Source of the DNA: an uncultured Clostridia bacterium
Lineage (GTDB): Bacteria > Bacillota > Clostridia > TANB77 > CAG-508
Length of the DNA: 27,655 bases
NCBI GenBank assembly: GCA_934155165.1
Contig: CAKPGS010000018.1
Span: forward strand, 1-27,655
Direction of reading: 5' to 3'
Shown: positions 16,095 to 23,574 of the stretch, one piece after another
Position numbering within the stretch: the stretch's first letter is position 1
Layout: each line of letters begins with the position of its first letter
Made by a program: the position numbers and the translations under genes
The notes under the pieces: model-generated
Seen by the model: only the letters and a program-made list of their open reading frames with translations
The model's database searches: none
Told to the model about the DNA's origin: nothing

Positions 16095-17192
16095 ATGAGC
16101 ATTGAATCAGATTTAAAAAAAGAAGGTATTGAAGTAAAAACAAAATTGGATACACTTAAAGTAAATTCTATTGCTAAAACAATAGCAGAATTACTAGTAA
16201 AAGCTTTTCCAGAGCATGATTTTAAAACAGATGAATTATTTAAAAAACTTGCTCGTTTAAATATGTACACAGCCCAAGTTCCAAATGGACTATCTGAGGC
16301 AAACTATTTTTATAAAAATACCTCAATTTATTATAACGAAAAAATAGATTTGAATGATATTTATAAATATGCATTACATGAATGTATTCACTATTTGCAA
16401 GAAAGAAAAAGTTCTCGAGGAAAACTTATAAGACTTGGATTATGCGATATGGCTGGTGTAAAAGTATATGGACTTGGAATAAATGAAGCTGCAACACAAT
16501 ATACAACAGCTAAAGCACTTCATTTTGAGAATGATACTGTAAAATATTATGGAATTACTTTTGATACAATAAGTCCAAATTTTTATCCTCTTGAATGCAA
16601 TATGATTGCTCAAATGGCATATATTACAGGTGAATATTCTCTACTTGACAGTACTTTTAATAGTAATAATAATTTTAAAAATAAATTTATCGAATTAACT
16701 TCAAAGGAAACTTACGAAAGAGTAGAAAGTAATTTTGATAAAATTTTATTTGCAGAAGAAGATTTAATAAAACTAAATAATAAGCTCGTAATGGAAGATT
16801 CAAAAGAATCTATTATTCAGTCTAAAATTACAAAACAAAAAAATACTATAAAAAGTACTTTTTTCGAAACACAAAACTTAATTATAGAAACTTATTTTAA
16901 TAATTACTTTAACAGTATAAAAACAGTTGAAGAAGTGGATAGTTATAGAAGAAAATTATATAATTATAAAAATTTAATAGGAATTACTGAAGACTACTTC
17001 TTCTTTAATAATTATTATATAAAAATGATGGAAAAACTTGAGAATAAAAGAAATGCCATAGAGAATGGATTAGAATATGATTATAATATAAATACAGAAA
17101 TTACAATTTCAAAACAAAATAAGATTGTTCTTTTATTTAAAGCTATAAAAGATTTTATACTTGGAAATACTAATGAATATCAGAAAATATAA
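16095..17192 (+). CDS. Putative zinc metallopeptidase-like protein (HExxH)
   Basis: 365 residues, no signal peptide, family not recognised. Residues 95-99 are HECIH within ALHECIHYLQ, and residues 130-134 are NEAAT; His95, His99 and Glu131 with Glu96 as base would fit a gluzincin-type zinc protease. The N-terminal part is helical, and the C-terminal half is charged and Asn/Lys-rich with no motif. AAGGAG precedes the ATG, and an extended -10 (TAGTATAAT) lies upstream. It has no partner genes on its strand. Phage-type ImmA-like or host-factor peptidases show similar motifs, but no closer assignment is justified. The last segment may contact membrane or other proteins; this is unknown. Confidence 0.7.
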   Translation: MSIESDLKKEGIEVKTKLDTLKVNSIAKTIAELLVKAFPEHDFKTDELFKKLARLNMYTAQVPNGLSEANYFYKNTSIYYNEKIDLNDIYKYALHECIHYLQERKSSRGKLIRLGLCDMAGVKVYGLGINEAATQYTTAKALHFENDTVKYYGITFDTISPNFYPLECNMIAQMAYITGEYSLLDSTFNSNNNFKNKFIELTSKETYERVESNFDKILFAEEDLIKLNNKLVMEDSKESIIQSKITKQKNTIKSTFFETQNLIIETYFNNYFNSIKTVEEVDSYRRKLYNYKNLIGITEDYFFFNNYYIKMMEKLENKRNAIENGLEYDYNINTEITISKQNKIVLLFKAIKDFILGNTNEYQKI

Positions 17193-17202
17193 TAAAAAAA
17201 GT

Positions 17203-17246
17203 AGCTTCGCCACTCGGGCGGTCTTAAAACGTCTGCCCCTACTCTT
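17203..17246. repeat. GC-rich palindromic intergenic element
   Basis: A locally GC-rich island in AT-rich DNA, reading GTAGGGGCAGACG on the minus strand with a partly complementary partner (CCGCCCGAGTGGCGAAG). It resembles two other islands at 27236-27269 and 27301-27330 that start with GTAGGG on the same strand. These are likely copies of a small non-coding repeat family. Confidence 0.55.
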
Positions 17247-17268
17247 AAAATAGAACTTTCATATTATA

Positions 17269-17304
17269 TAAAAAATAAGTCGAACAAAGTTCGACTTATT
17301 TTTT
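17269..17304. terminator. Bidirectional terminator after ftsL
   Basis: A perfect stem AAAAATAAGTCGAAC / GTTCGACTTATTTTT with loop AAA. It ends the mraZ-rsmH-ftsL transcript and could also serve the convergent plus-strand gene. Confidence 0.9.
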
Positions 17305-17830
17305 ATTTTCCAAGTAAAGTATTTACAGCACTTTTTATCCAACTATTATTTTTATTGTTTTTTGCTACATCTTCTGTTGTAGGCTGTACATAATCTTTTT
17401 TAGGAAGACTAACATACACTTTTTGTTCATTTGTCGGTTTTTGCATTCCTAACTGCTCTGTTGCCTCTTTTTCAATATTAGTTAAATTTATGCTACTTTC
17501 TATATTAACTTCCAACTGTTCGTTTTCTTTTTCTAAATTAGCTAACTCACTTTTCAAATTTTTTACTTCAGTAAATTGTTCTGTAATCTGAGAATTTCTA
17601 TAACTTATAACCAGCAATGCACCAAAAACAATAGCAACATAAAAAAACGCTTTAGCTTTTTTCTTATTTTCTTTATGTTTAAGTTCTAGTCTTTCATTTA
17701 TATATTCTTTGCTATTTTTCTGTTGTTTATTTTTATTTGCTTGTTTTTTAGCTTGTTTTTTAACAGGAATATATTCTGGTTCAAGTTTTCTAGGACTCGT
17801 TTCATATTGATATCCCATGTTTCTAGCCAT
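17303..17830 (-). CDS. ftsL: FtsL-like divisome protein
   Basis: A 175-residue bitopic protein: a Lys/Gln-rich cytoplasmic tail (about 65 residues), one membrane segment (AFFYVAIVFGALLVISY) and an extracytoplasmic coiled coil (TEVKNLKSELANLEKENEQLEVNIESS) ending in EKEATEQLGM, typical of FtsL/DivIC proteins that bridge to FtsQ. It sits 23 bp after rsmH, the standard ftsL position. An AGGAGGTG ribosome site precedes the ATG. The usual next genes (spoVD/ftsI, murE, mraY, murD, ftsW, murG) are absent; the transcript ends at a terminator. Confidence 0.85.
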   Translation of the reverse strand: MARNMGYQYETSPRKLEPEYIPVKKQAKKQANKNKQQKNSKEYINERLELKHKENKKKAKAFFYVAIVFGALLVISYRNSQITEQFTEVKNLKSELANLEKENEQLEVNIESSINLTNIEKEATEQLGMQKPTNEQKVYVSLPKKDYVQPTTEDVAKNNKNNSWIKSAVNTLLGK

Positions 17831-17853
17831 AAGTTATCTCACCTCCTCTTTAG

Positions 17854-18783
17854 TTACTTTCTTTCAAAAATTCTTAATTTTGCACTTTTACTTCTTGAGT
17901 TTTCTTCTTGTTCTTCTTTTGTTGCTATAATTGGTTTCTTGTTTATAATTTTTCCAAAACTCACTTTATTACATACACAATATGGTAAATCACTTGGACA
18001 AGTGCATCTTCCCTCTGCATCTACATAAGCTTTTTTTACTGCTCTATCCTCCAGAGAATGAAAGGTAATTATGCATAATCTTCCACCAGATTTAAGAGAA
18101 TTTATGCAAGCTTTTGCTGTATTATAAAGTGGTTTTATTTCATTATTTACTTCAATTCTAATTGCCTGAAAAGTTCTTTTAGCTGGATGACCATCTTTTC
18201 TTTTAGAATATGGAATAGACTTTTCTATAATATCAACCAACTCTTTTGTTGTTTCTATTTGTTTTTTCTTTCTTTCTTTGCATATATTCTTTGCAATTAC
18301 TCTAGAAAATCTTTCTTCTCCATATTCATATATAATATTTGCTAAATCTTCTTCTGAGTAAGTATTGATCACATCTTTAGCTGTTAAAGCTTGAGATTTG
18401 TCCATTCTCATATCCAATTCATTTTCGCCTAAATAGCTAAACCCTCTGTTCCTTTCATCTAACTGATAGGATGAAACACCTAAATCTAGCAAAATACCGT
18501 CAACTTTTTCTATTTCTAATTGTTTTAAAATTTCTTCAATGTCATCATGATTTCCATGTACATATTTAACATTACTATATTCTGAAAGTTTTTTTCGAGC
18601 AGCAGATAAAGCTTCTTCATCTCTATCTATACCTATAAGCATTCCATTTTTATTAAGTTTTTTTACGATTTCGCTACTATGTCCTGCTCCACCTAAAGTA
18701 CCATCTACATAAATACCATCTGGTTTTATATTTAAACCAGTTATGCATTCTTCAAGTAAAACAGGCTTATGCTTAAATTCCAT
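17854..18783 (-). CDS. rsmH: 16S rRNA (cytosine1402-N4)-methyltransferase
   Basis: An SAM-dependent methyltransferase that modifies 16S rRNA C1402. The motifs are in order: VDGTLGGAGHS (SAM loop), GIDRDEEAL, ILLDLGVSSYQLDERNRGFSY, ELDMRMD, FQAIRIEVNNE and IITFHSLEDRAVK. A Cys cluster CTCPSDLPYCVC follows near the C-terminus, as in many Firmicute homologues. The ATG at 18781-18783 follows TTGGAGG at 5 nt; a GTG 21 bases upstream is in frame but lacks a ribosome site. The length is 309 residues, normal for the family. A repeat-rich 330-bp leader separates it from mraZ. Confidence 0.97.
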   Translation of the reverse strand: MEFKHKPVLLEECITGLNIKPDGIYVDGTLGGAGHSSEIVKKLNKNGMLIGIDRDEEALSAARKKLSEYSNVKYVHGNHDDIEEILKQLEIEKVDGILLDLGVSSYQLDERNRGFSYLGENELDMRMDKSQALTAKDVINTYSEEDLANIIYEYGEERFSRVIAKNICKERKKKQIETTKELVDIIEKSIPYSKRKDGHPAKRTFQAIRIEVNNEIKPLYNTAKACINSLKSGGRLCIITFHSLEDRAVKKAYVDAEGRCTCPSDLPYCVCNKVSFGKIINKKPIIATKEEQEENSRSKSAKLRIFERK

Positions 18784-18823
18784 TTCAACCTCCAAAAGTA
18801 ACACTTTTTAATAGATAGCTCAA

Positions 18824-18849
18824 ACAGTTGGTATTATAATACCAACTGT
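18824..18849. repeat. Perfect 26-bp palindrome ahead of rsmH
   Basis: The sequence 18824-18849 is its own reverse complement (arm ACAGTTGGTATTA, centre TATA). It lies about 40 bp before the rsmH start. No T-run follows on the minus strand, so an operator or RNA processing site is more likely than a terminator. Confidence 0.75.
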
Positions 18850-18854
18850 CATTC

Positions 18855-19089
18855 ATCCTTTGTAAGTGTTATCTTTAGTACATTAATTGCTAAAATCTTT
18901 TGTATACCTTAGCCTTTTGTACATTAAAATTCTATTGTTATTTGACATTTTTTCTTTAGATTTTTTATCTTTTGTAAGGTGAATTTTAAAAACTCACTTT
19001 TTTTCTTTTGTATAGCCCTAATTTTTTTAACTTTTTTCTTTAGTAAATTTAGTTTTTATCTTTTGTATTTTAAGGCTTTATCTTTAGTA
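18855..19089 (-). repeat. Ten-copy TACWAAAGAT motif array in the mraZ-rsmH leader
   Basis: On the minus strand TACAAAAGAT or TACTAAAGAT (or close variants) starts at 19089, 19067, 19045, 19012, 18976, 18960 (degenerate), 18921, 18904, 18880 and 18864. Spacing is irregular (16-39 bp) and the DNA between copies differs, so it is not a simple tandem repeat. No ORF with a start is present. The intervals of 16-24 bp dominate. Confidence 0.65.
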
Positions 19090-19113
19090 AAAATTTATAT
19101 AAACTTTTGCAAG

Positions 19114-19545
19114 TTATATACCAAGCATGTCCATGTTTTCTGCAATTTCATCTGCAGAAGCATTTTCTTCTTCATTGTATTTTTGCCATTTTTCTTTATT
19201 CCAAAGTTCAATTCTAGTACCTACACCAATAATTACAACTTCTTTTTCTAAGCTTGCTGCTTCTCTTAAATTTCCTGCTATTAAAAAACGACCTTGTTTA
19301 TTAACTTCGCATTCCATAGCTCCAGATAAGAAAAATCTAACAAAATTTCTGGCATTCTTTTGCGTAAGTGGAAGACTTTTTAATTTGGCTTCGAAGTTAG
19401 CCCATTCAGTTTGAGAGAATCCAAACAAACATCCATCAAGACCTTTGGTAATAACAAATTTATCACCCATGTCTTCTCTAAGTTTAGAAGGCATTATCAA
19501 TCTACCTTTTTCATCTAATGAATGTTCAAATTCACCAATAAGCAC
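19114..19545 (-). CDS. mraZ: Transcriptional regulator MraZ
   Basis: A 143-residue AbrB-fold DNA-binding protein with two MraZ repeats, DEKGRLIMPSKLRE near residue 11 and NKQGRFLIAGNLRE near residue 82. Each carries the DxxGR / NxxGR signature. The protein forms a ring oligomer that binds repeated boxes in its own promoter and controls the dcw operon. The GTG start lies 7 nt after GAGGTG. Three exact boxes and a SigA promoter are directly upstream, so autoregulation is likely. The first gene of an mraZ-rsmH-ftsL unit. Confidence 0.96.
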   Translation of the reverse strand: MLIGEFEHSLDEKGRLIMPSKLREDMGDKFVITKGLDGCLFGFSQTEWANFEAKLKSLPLTQKNARNFVRFFLSGAMECEVNKQGRFLIAGNLREAASLEKEVVIIGVGTRIELWNKEKWQKYNEEENASADEIAENMDMLGI

Positions 19546-19572
19546 TTCGTTTCACCTCAATTCATTTTTATT

Positions 19573-19598
19573 CCACTTTGTGCCACTTCTTTCCACTT
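19573..19598 (-). promoter_or_regulatory. Three MraZ boxes (AAGTGG, 10-bp period)
   Basis: Minus-strand AAGTGG occurs exactly at 19593-19598, 19583-19588 and 19573-19578, a 10-bp period, between the -10 and the ribosome site of mraZ. This matches the AAAGTGG-type repeats known for MraZ of Mollicutes rather than the TGGG-type of proteobacteria. Confidence 0.85.
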
Positions 19599-19605
19599 CG
19601 ATTAA

Positions 19606-19634
19606 ATTTTAATATATAACTTTATAAAATGCAA
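19606..19634 (-). promoter_or_regulatory. mraZ promoter
   Basis: TTGCAT (19629-19634), 17 bp, TAAAAT (19606-19611) on the minus strand. The MraZ boxes start 8 bp downstream. Confidence 0.8.
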
Positions 19635-19657
19635 TACTTTTTTGAAAATTTCTTAAA

Positions 19658-19693
19658 AAAAATTAAGCCAGTAGATTTTCTATTCTACTGACT
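19658..19693 (-). terminator. Terminator of the Rpn-type gene
   Basis: Stem AGTCAGTAGA / TCTACTGGCT with one G-U pair, followed by an eight-T run on the minus strand. Confidence 0.8.
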
Positions 19694-19703
19694 CATTTTT
19701 ATT

Positions 19704-20520
19704 TTATAATTTTTCTATTTCCTCTTTAGTTAATTCTGTTATTCTTATAATTGTATCTATTGGTATTTTTTCTTCTTTCATTTTCTTAGCAGCTTCTTTT
19801 TTCCCTTCCTTTTTCCCTTTTCTATATGAACTACTTAACATTGTGTTTTCTTCATATATTGCTTTTTCTCTCCACCATGCTAGTTGTTGCATTCTTGCAT
19901 CCTCTGTTATTTTATCTAATTTTTCTTTGGCTTCTTTTAATTCTTTATTCTCTTCCATTTTTTCTTTCACTCTCCTTGAATCAGGATTTATTAAAAAGTA
20001 TAACCAATCTAACAATTTATCGTTAGACTCTTGGTTATTGTTTTCTATTTTCTCTAACTCAATTATATGGATTTCTAACTTATCTGTCAATATACTTCAA
20101 AAGGTCATGGGCTTTGCCCCTGCCTTTTAATCCTACCCCATTTAAGAACCTTTGGTTCTTAAAAATCTCCAAAATATTTGGTCTATAAATTATTTCTTTT
20201 CTCTTACTCGCTCCTCCCCAATGGCATTGTAACAGGCTTCGCCTTAACAATGCTCATTGGTCGCCCACAAACAGCTCGCAAGTTTATGTCCTTTTATAAA
20301 ATTTCTTAATTATTTATTTTTCTAAGACACCCATTTTATCCTCTATTGTTTCTCTTCTCAATATCGGATTTACATTCAATTCAATTTTATCTATTTTTTC
20401 TTTTAATATCTCTTGTAGAAATGCTTTGGTTATCCTTTCGTTTCCTACCTCTCCAAATAATGCTTGAAACACAACATCTAACTTTGGAGATAATGTTTTA
20501 ATATTTTTTTCTTTTAACAT
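19704..20520 (-). pseudogene. Broken Rpn/PD-(D/E)XK transposase-type nuclease gene
   Basis: The N-terminal fragment (20314-20520, 68 residues) begins with KTLSPKLDVVFQALFGEVGNERITKAFL and NPILRRETIEDKMGVL, typical of the Rpn/PDDEXK_2 family of recombination-promoting nucleases. The C-terminal fragment (19704-20090) starts at the family block TDKLEIHIIELEKI and ends with the usual SSYRKGKKEGKKEAAKKMKEE tail. About 220 bp of unrelated DNA with small GC-rich hairpins replaces the central part, which should hold the catalytic D-ExK residues (about 120 residues). AAGGAGG precedes the first ATG; the second fragment has no ribosome site. The gene is almost certainly non-functional. Confidence 0.85.
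20091..20313. repeat. Hairpin-rich insertion inside the Rpn gene
   Basis: About 220 bp with short palindromes (GGGCTTTGCCC, AAGAACCTTTGGTTCTT, AGGCTTCGCCT) and no coding frame. It is more GC-rich than the surroundings and joins the two halves of the broken nuclease gene. It resembles intergenic repeat debris; no terminal inverted repeats or target duplication are evident. Confidence 0.5.
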
Positions 20521-20635
20521 ATAAAAACCTCCTTATATATTATAAATTCTTGTTTTACCTCCTTTCATTTAGATTTGTTTTTCATTTGGATTTTTTTAGA
20601 ATAAAAATCACCTTGAAATAAATTTGTTTGAAAAA

Positions 20636-20665
20636 AATAAACATATTGTAATCTTTTACAATATG
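20636..20665 (-). terminator. Terminator downstream of the surface-protein operon
   Basis: Stem ACATATTGTAA / TTACAATATGT (20641-20664) followed on the minus strand by TTTATTTTTTTC. Confidence 0.75.
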
Positions 20666-20726
20666 TCTATTTTATATAATATTTATTTATAAATTTCAAG
20701 TCTTTTAAATTCTTTTTTTGACTCGG

Positions 20727-20762
20727 CATTTTTTATCTACTGACTCATTTTTATTTTATAAT
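20727..20762. repeat. 36-bp direct repeat, copy 2
   Basis: The sequence from CATTTTTTATCTACTG to TTTTATAAT is identical to 22835-22870. The last 27 bp also match 19684-19710, the 3' end and terminator stem of the Rpn-type gene. It looks like the residue of a lost Rpn-type gene copy. Confidence 0.7.
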
Positions 20763-20847
20763 TTTTATATTTCTTACTTCATTATTTCATCTAATTTTTC
20801 TTTTCTATCTCTTGTACAGATTATTATAATACTATTTTCTCAGCTCA

Positions 20848-22804
20848 TTAATTGTTTAAAATCCCACAATAAAATATTGCCTCATAAACCCCCGCATATG
20901 TTGTTGTGTTTTCTTCATTAAATGTTGTTATGTATTCTATCCTATATTTGCTATAAGTTTTTGAACATACAACATCGTTTGTAATTGTACTTGCATCTGC
21001 TGAATCATCATTTATATATGTTTCTATATCTTCCCAATTTTCTCCATCGTTGCTTCCTTCTAATTTGTATTTTGAGACACTTTTGGTATCTATTTGGTTA
21101 TTTCTAGGCATAAATGAAAATTTGTATATTACCACATCTTTCTTAAAGTCATATCCTATTGCCTGTCCACCTTTTCCATTAGTAAATCCATTTGAATACC
21201 AATACGTTTTCTTATCTCCATCAAATGCATCCTTCTTTCCGTGTCCAGTATATGTTGAAGTTACTAATATACTTCCTTCTTCATAATTGGATGTATCTAC
21301 ATATTCTTTTATATTAATTATAACTGAATATTTTGTTTTTTCTATAGCCTTTAACCATTCTTCACTATTTCGTAATGCGTCTATATTGTAATCTATAAGT
21401 TTTTTTACGGCTTTATCATTTAATATTATTGCATCTTTAAACTCTTGTGGTTTTTCTATAATATATTTTAAATTTTCTTCGCAATTTAACAAAATATCTA
21501 AGGTATTATTGTCACTTTTCATTAGTTCATCAAGACTATTATAGTATATTAAAGAATTACTATATAAATTTGCTAAGTTTTCATTATATTTATTAAAGTT
21601 TGATTTATCTGTATTTATTTTTTCATTATCTCTAACAAAAAATTTTAATTCATAAACACCAGCATATGTTGTTGAAGCTTCTTCATTAAAAGTAGATATA
21701 TATTTTATTCTATATTTGCTATATGCTTTTGAACATTCAACATCTTGTGTTATTGTAATTGCATCTGTCGGATCATCATTTGTATAAGTTCCTATTTCTT
21801 CCCATTCTATTCCATCATTGCTTCCCTCTAATTTGTATTTAGAAACACTTTTTGTATCTAAATTATTATTTCTAGGGCAAAATGAGAATTTATATATTAC
21901 TTTCTTTTGCTTATAGTCATATCCTATTGCCTCTCCGCCCATTTCCATTTGTAAATCCATTTGAATACCAATATGTTTTCTTATCATTATCAAATGCATA
22001 TAAAGCTTGATTATAATCTGCATATTCTGATGTTGCAATGTATTCTTTTACTTTTCTATTCAGCAAATTATTATACTTACTATTCTGAATTGCATTTTTC
22101 CATTCTTCATTATTCTTAACCTCTTGTAATGCATAATCAGATCCCAAAAAAGTATTAATTGCTTTTTCGTTATTTAATAAATAATTTAAAAAGTCATCTT
22201 TGTGATTAATTATGTAATCGATATTGTCATCAGATTTTACAATTTCAGAAAATACTAAATCATTTTTTAATAGATTTTCCACGCTAGCTGGAAGATTATC
22301 ATATAATACTTTTATTCCTGTTTTATCGTTATTCTCTTTGTTTATATCTTCTGTTATATTCAAATCTTTATCTATAAAAAATATATATTTATAATCTTTT
22401 AATTTTGCTCTCACTTTATTATCTTTAACACTTGCATATTCTATTTGTTCATCATTGCTCAAATATTTACTTAAATTTTCTAAAGTAATTTGTTCATTCT
22501 TTTCAATAGCATAAGCCTTATAATCTATAATTTTCAACTTTAAAATTTCTTGCGCTGTGCTAAGATTATTCTTTTCTTTAGCAATATTAGCTTTTCCGAA
22601 TAAACCATTTTCACCAATTACCATATTTAAGGTTACACCCGCTAGAATTAATAGTACAATTATGGTTATTATCAATGCAATCAATGTAATTGCGGTATTG
22701 GATGTTGGAAAAGTACCCCTTTTCTTCATCTTGTCTTTGTTTTTCTCTAAATTACTATCTGTGTGTATGTATACAATATCAACACTTTCAGTTCTTTTGT
22801 TCAT
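20848..22804 (-). CDS. Prepilin-like surface protein with two discoidin-like domains, +1 shift
   Basis: A 651-residue product after one +1 correction. The N-terminus has a type IV prepilin-like segment: KRGTFPTSNTAITLIALI with a hydrophobic helix and GENGLFGKA, as in many gut-clostridial surface proteins. Two F5/8C (discoidin)-like domains follow, each with DKKTYWYSNGFTNG, AIGYD, KYKLEGSNDG and TTYAGVYE; these domains often bind glycans. CGG codon 290 (21935-21937) ends the first frame nearby (RRGNRI-stop). Skipping its C gives FTNGNGGEAIGYD, matching FTNGKGGQAIGYD in the second domain exactly in length. AGAGGATG precedes the ATG. It is the last gene of the surface operon. Confidence 0.8.
21935..21937 (-). 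other. Putative +1 frameshift site GGG-CGG-A
   Basis: In-frame CGG followed by A. The paralogous repeat in the same protein fixes the expected reading: Gly from GGA in the +1 frame with no gap. Confidence 0.7.
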
Positions 22805-22834
22805 TTTATTTCATCCTCTTTTCTTTTGATTCGA

Positions 22835-22870
22835 CATTTTTTATCTACTGACTCATTTTTATTTTATAAT
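22835..22870. repeat. 36-bp direct repeat, copy 3
   Basis: Identical to 20727-20762 over 36 bp, with a similar flank (TTGAYTCGRCA) on its left. It lies between two genes of the surface operon. Confidence 0.7.
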
Positions 22871-22875
22871 CTATT

Positions 22876-23562
22876 TTATATTCCATCACCGATTACAACC
22901 ACAGCACGAGAATATCTTTCCTCATCATAAGTATAATAATTTGGATGTTCACATACATCAAATATACCTCCACTAGACCAATTCGTTTCATAATACCTAG
23001 ACAAGTAACCAAAATTTGAATTAAAATTAAAGGCGGCATTATACCATCCTGCAGTTTCTTTCATTGCATCTCCTTTAAAATAAATTAAATTACCACTTGA
23101 ATCTTGTTGATATAAATTTTTATATCTGCTATCAGCATTAGTAATAACACTACCATAGACACAATTTTCTCTAAATGCAGCTATAAATTCTGCTCTCATA
23201 TCCATAACTACCCCTGTAGCATTTCCTGTTGTTGTAGCACCTCCCCCTGAAACTTTATCTGGATTTCCATAACTTGAAGCAGAAAGTATTGCTACTGCTC
23301 CATATTCTGTATTCTTTTCCATATGAACATCTAAACCGTTTGAAGCACCTTTATCTAATAAAGTGTTTTCATCTATTTCAGCATTTAGTCCGAAAGTTCC
23401 ACCACTTGCTTCCATATTTCTTATATTTTTTAGCCAATCCGGAAAATTATAATATACTTTCGTCCCATTATTTGACTGTAGTGCTGCATTAGATGTATTC
23501 ATAAAAATTATACTAACTATAATACTTAAAATTATTATTATAAAAACTCTTTTCTTTTTCAT
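22876..23562 (-). CDS. Secreted protein of unknown function
   Basis: A 228-residue protein with a clear N-terminal signal peptide (KKKRVFIIIILSIIVSIIFMNTSNAALQ; cleavage expected after Ala-Ala or Asn-Ala near residue 27). The mature part is rich in Tyr, Asn, Gly and Ser and has a Gly/Thr stretch SGGGATTTGNATG. The C-terminal block NWSSGGIFDVCEHPNYYTYDEERYS, ending RAVVVIGDGI, reads like the closing strand of a compact sugar- or ligand-binding fold, but I do not recognise the family. AAGGAT precedes the ATG, and it lies 12 bp after the repeat protein gene, so it is co-transcribed. Confidence 0.8.
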   Translation of the reverse strand: MKKKRVFIIIILSIIVSIIFMNTSNAALQSNNGTKVYYNFPDWLKNIRNMEASGGTFGLNAEIDENTLLDKGASNGLDVHMEKNTEYGAVAILSASSYGNPDKVSGGGATTTGNATGVVMDMRAEFIAAFRENCVYGSVITNADSRYKNLYQQDSSGNLIYFKGDAMKETAGWYNAAFNFNSNFGYLSRYYETNWSSGGIFDVCEHPNYYTYDEERYSRAVVVIGDGI

Positions 23563-23574
23563 AATTTATCCTTC

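Larger units (their letters stand above)
20521..20847. other. Non-coding stretch between Rpn fragment and surface gene
   Basis: AT-rich, with the AAGGAGG of the Rpn fragment near 20525, a second AAAGGAGG near 20560, a terminator at 20641-20664 and a repeat copy at 20727-20762. I see no additional gene. Confidence 0.6.
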
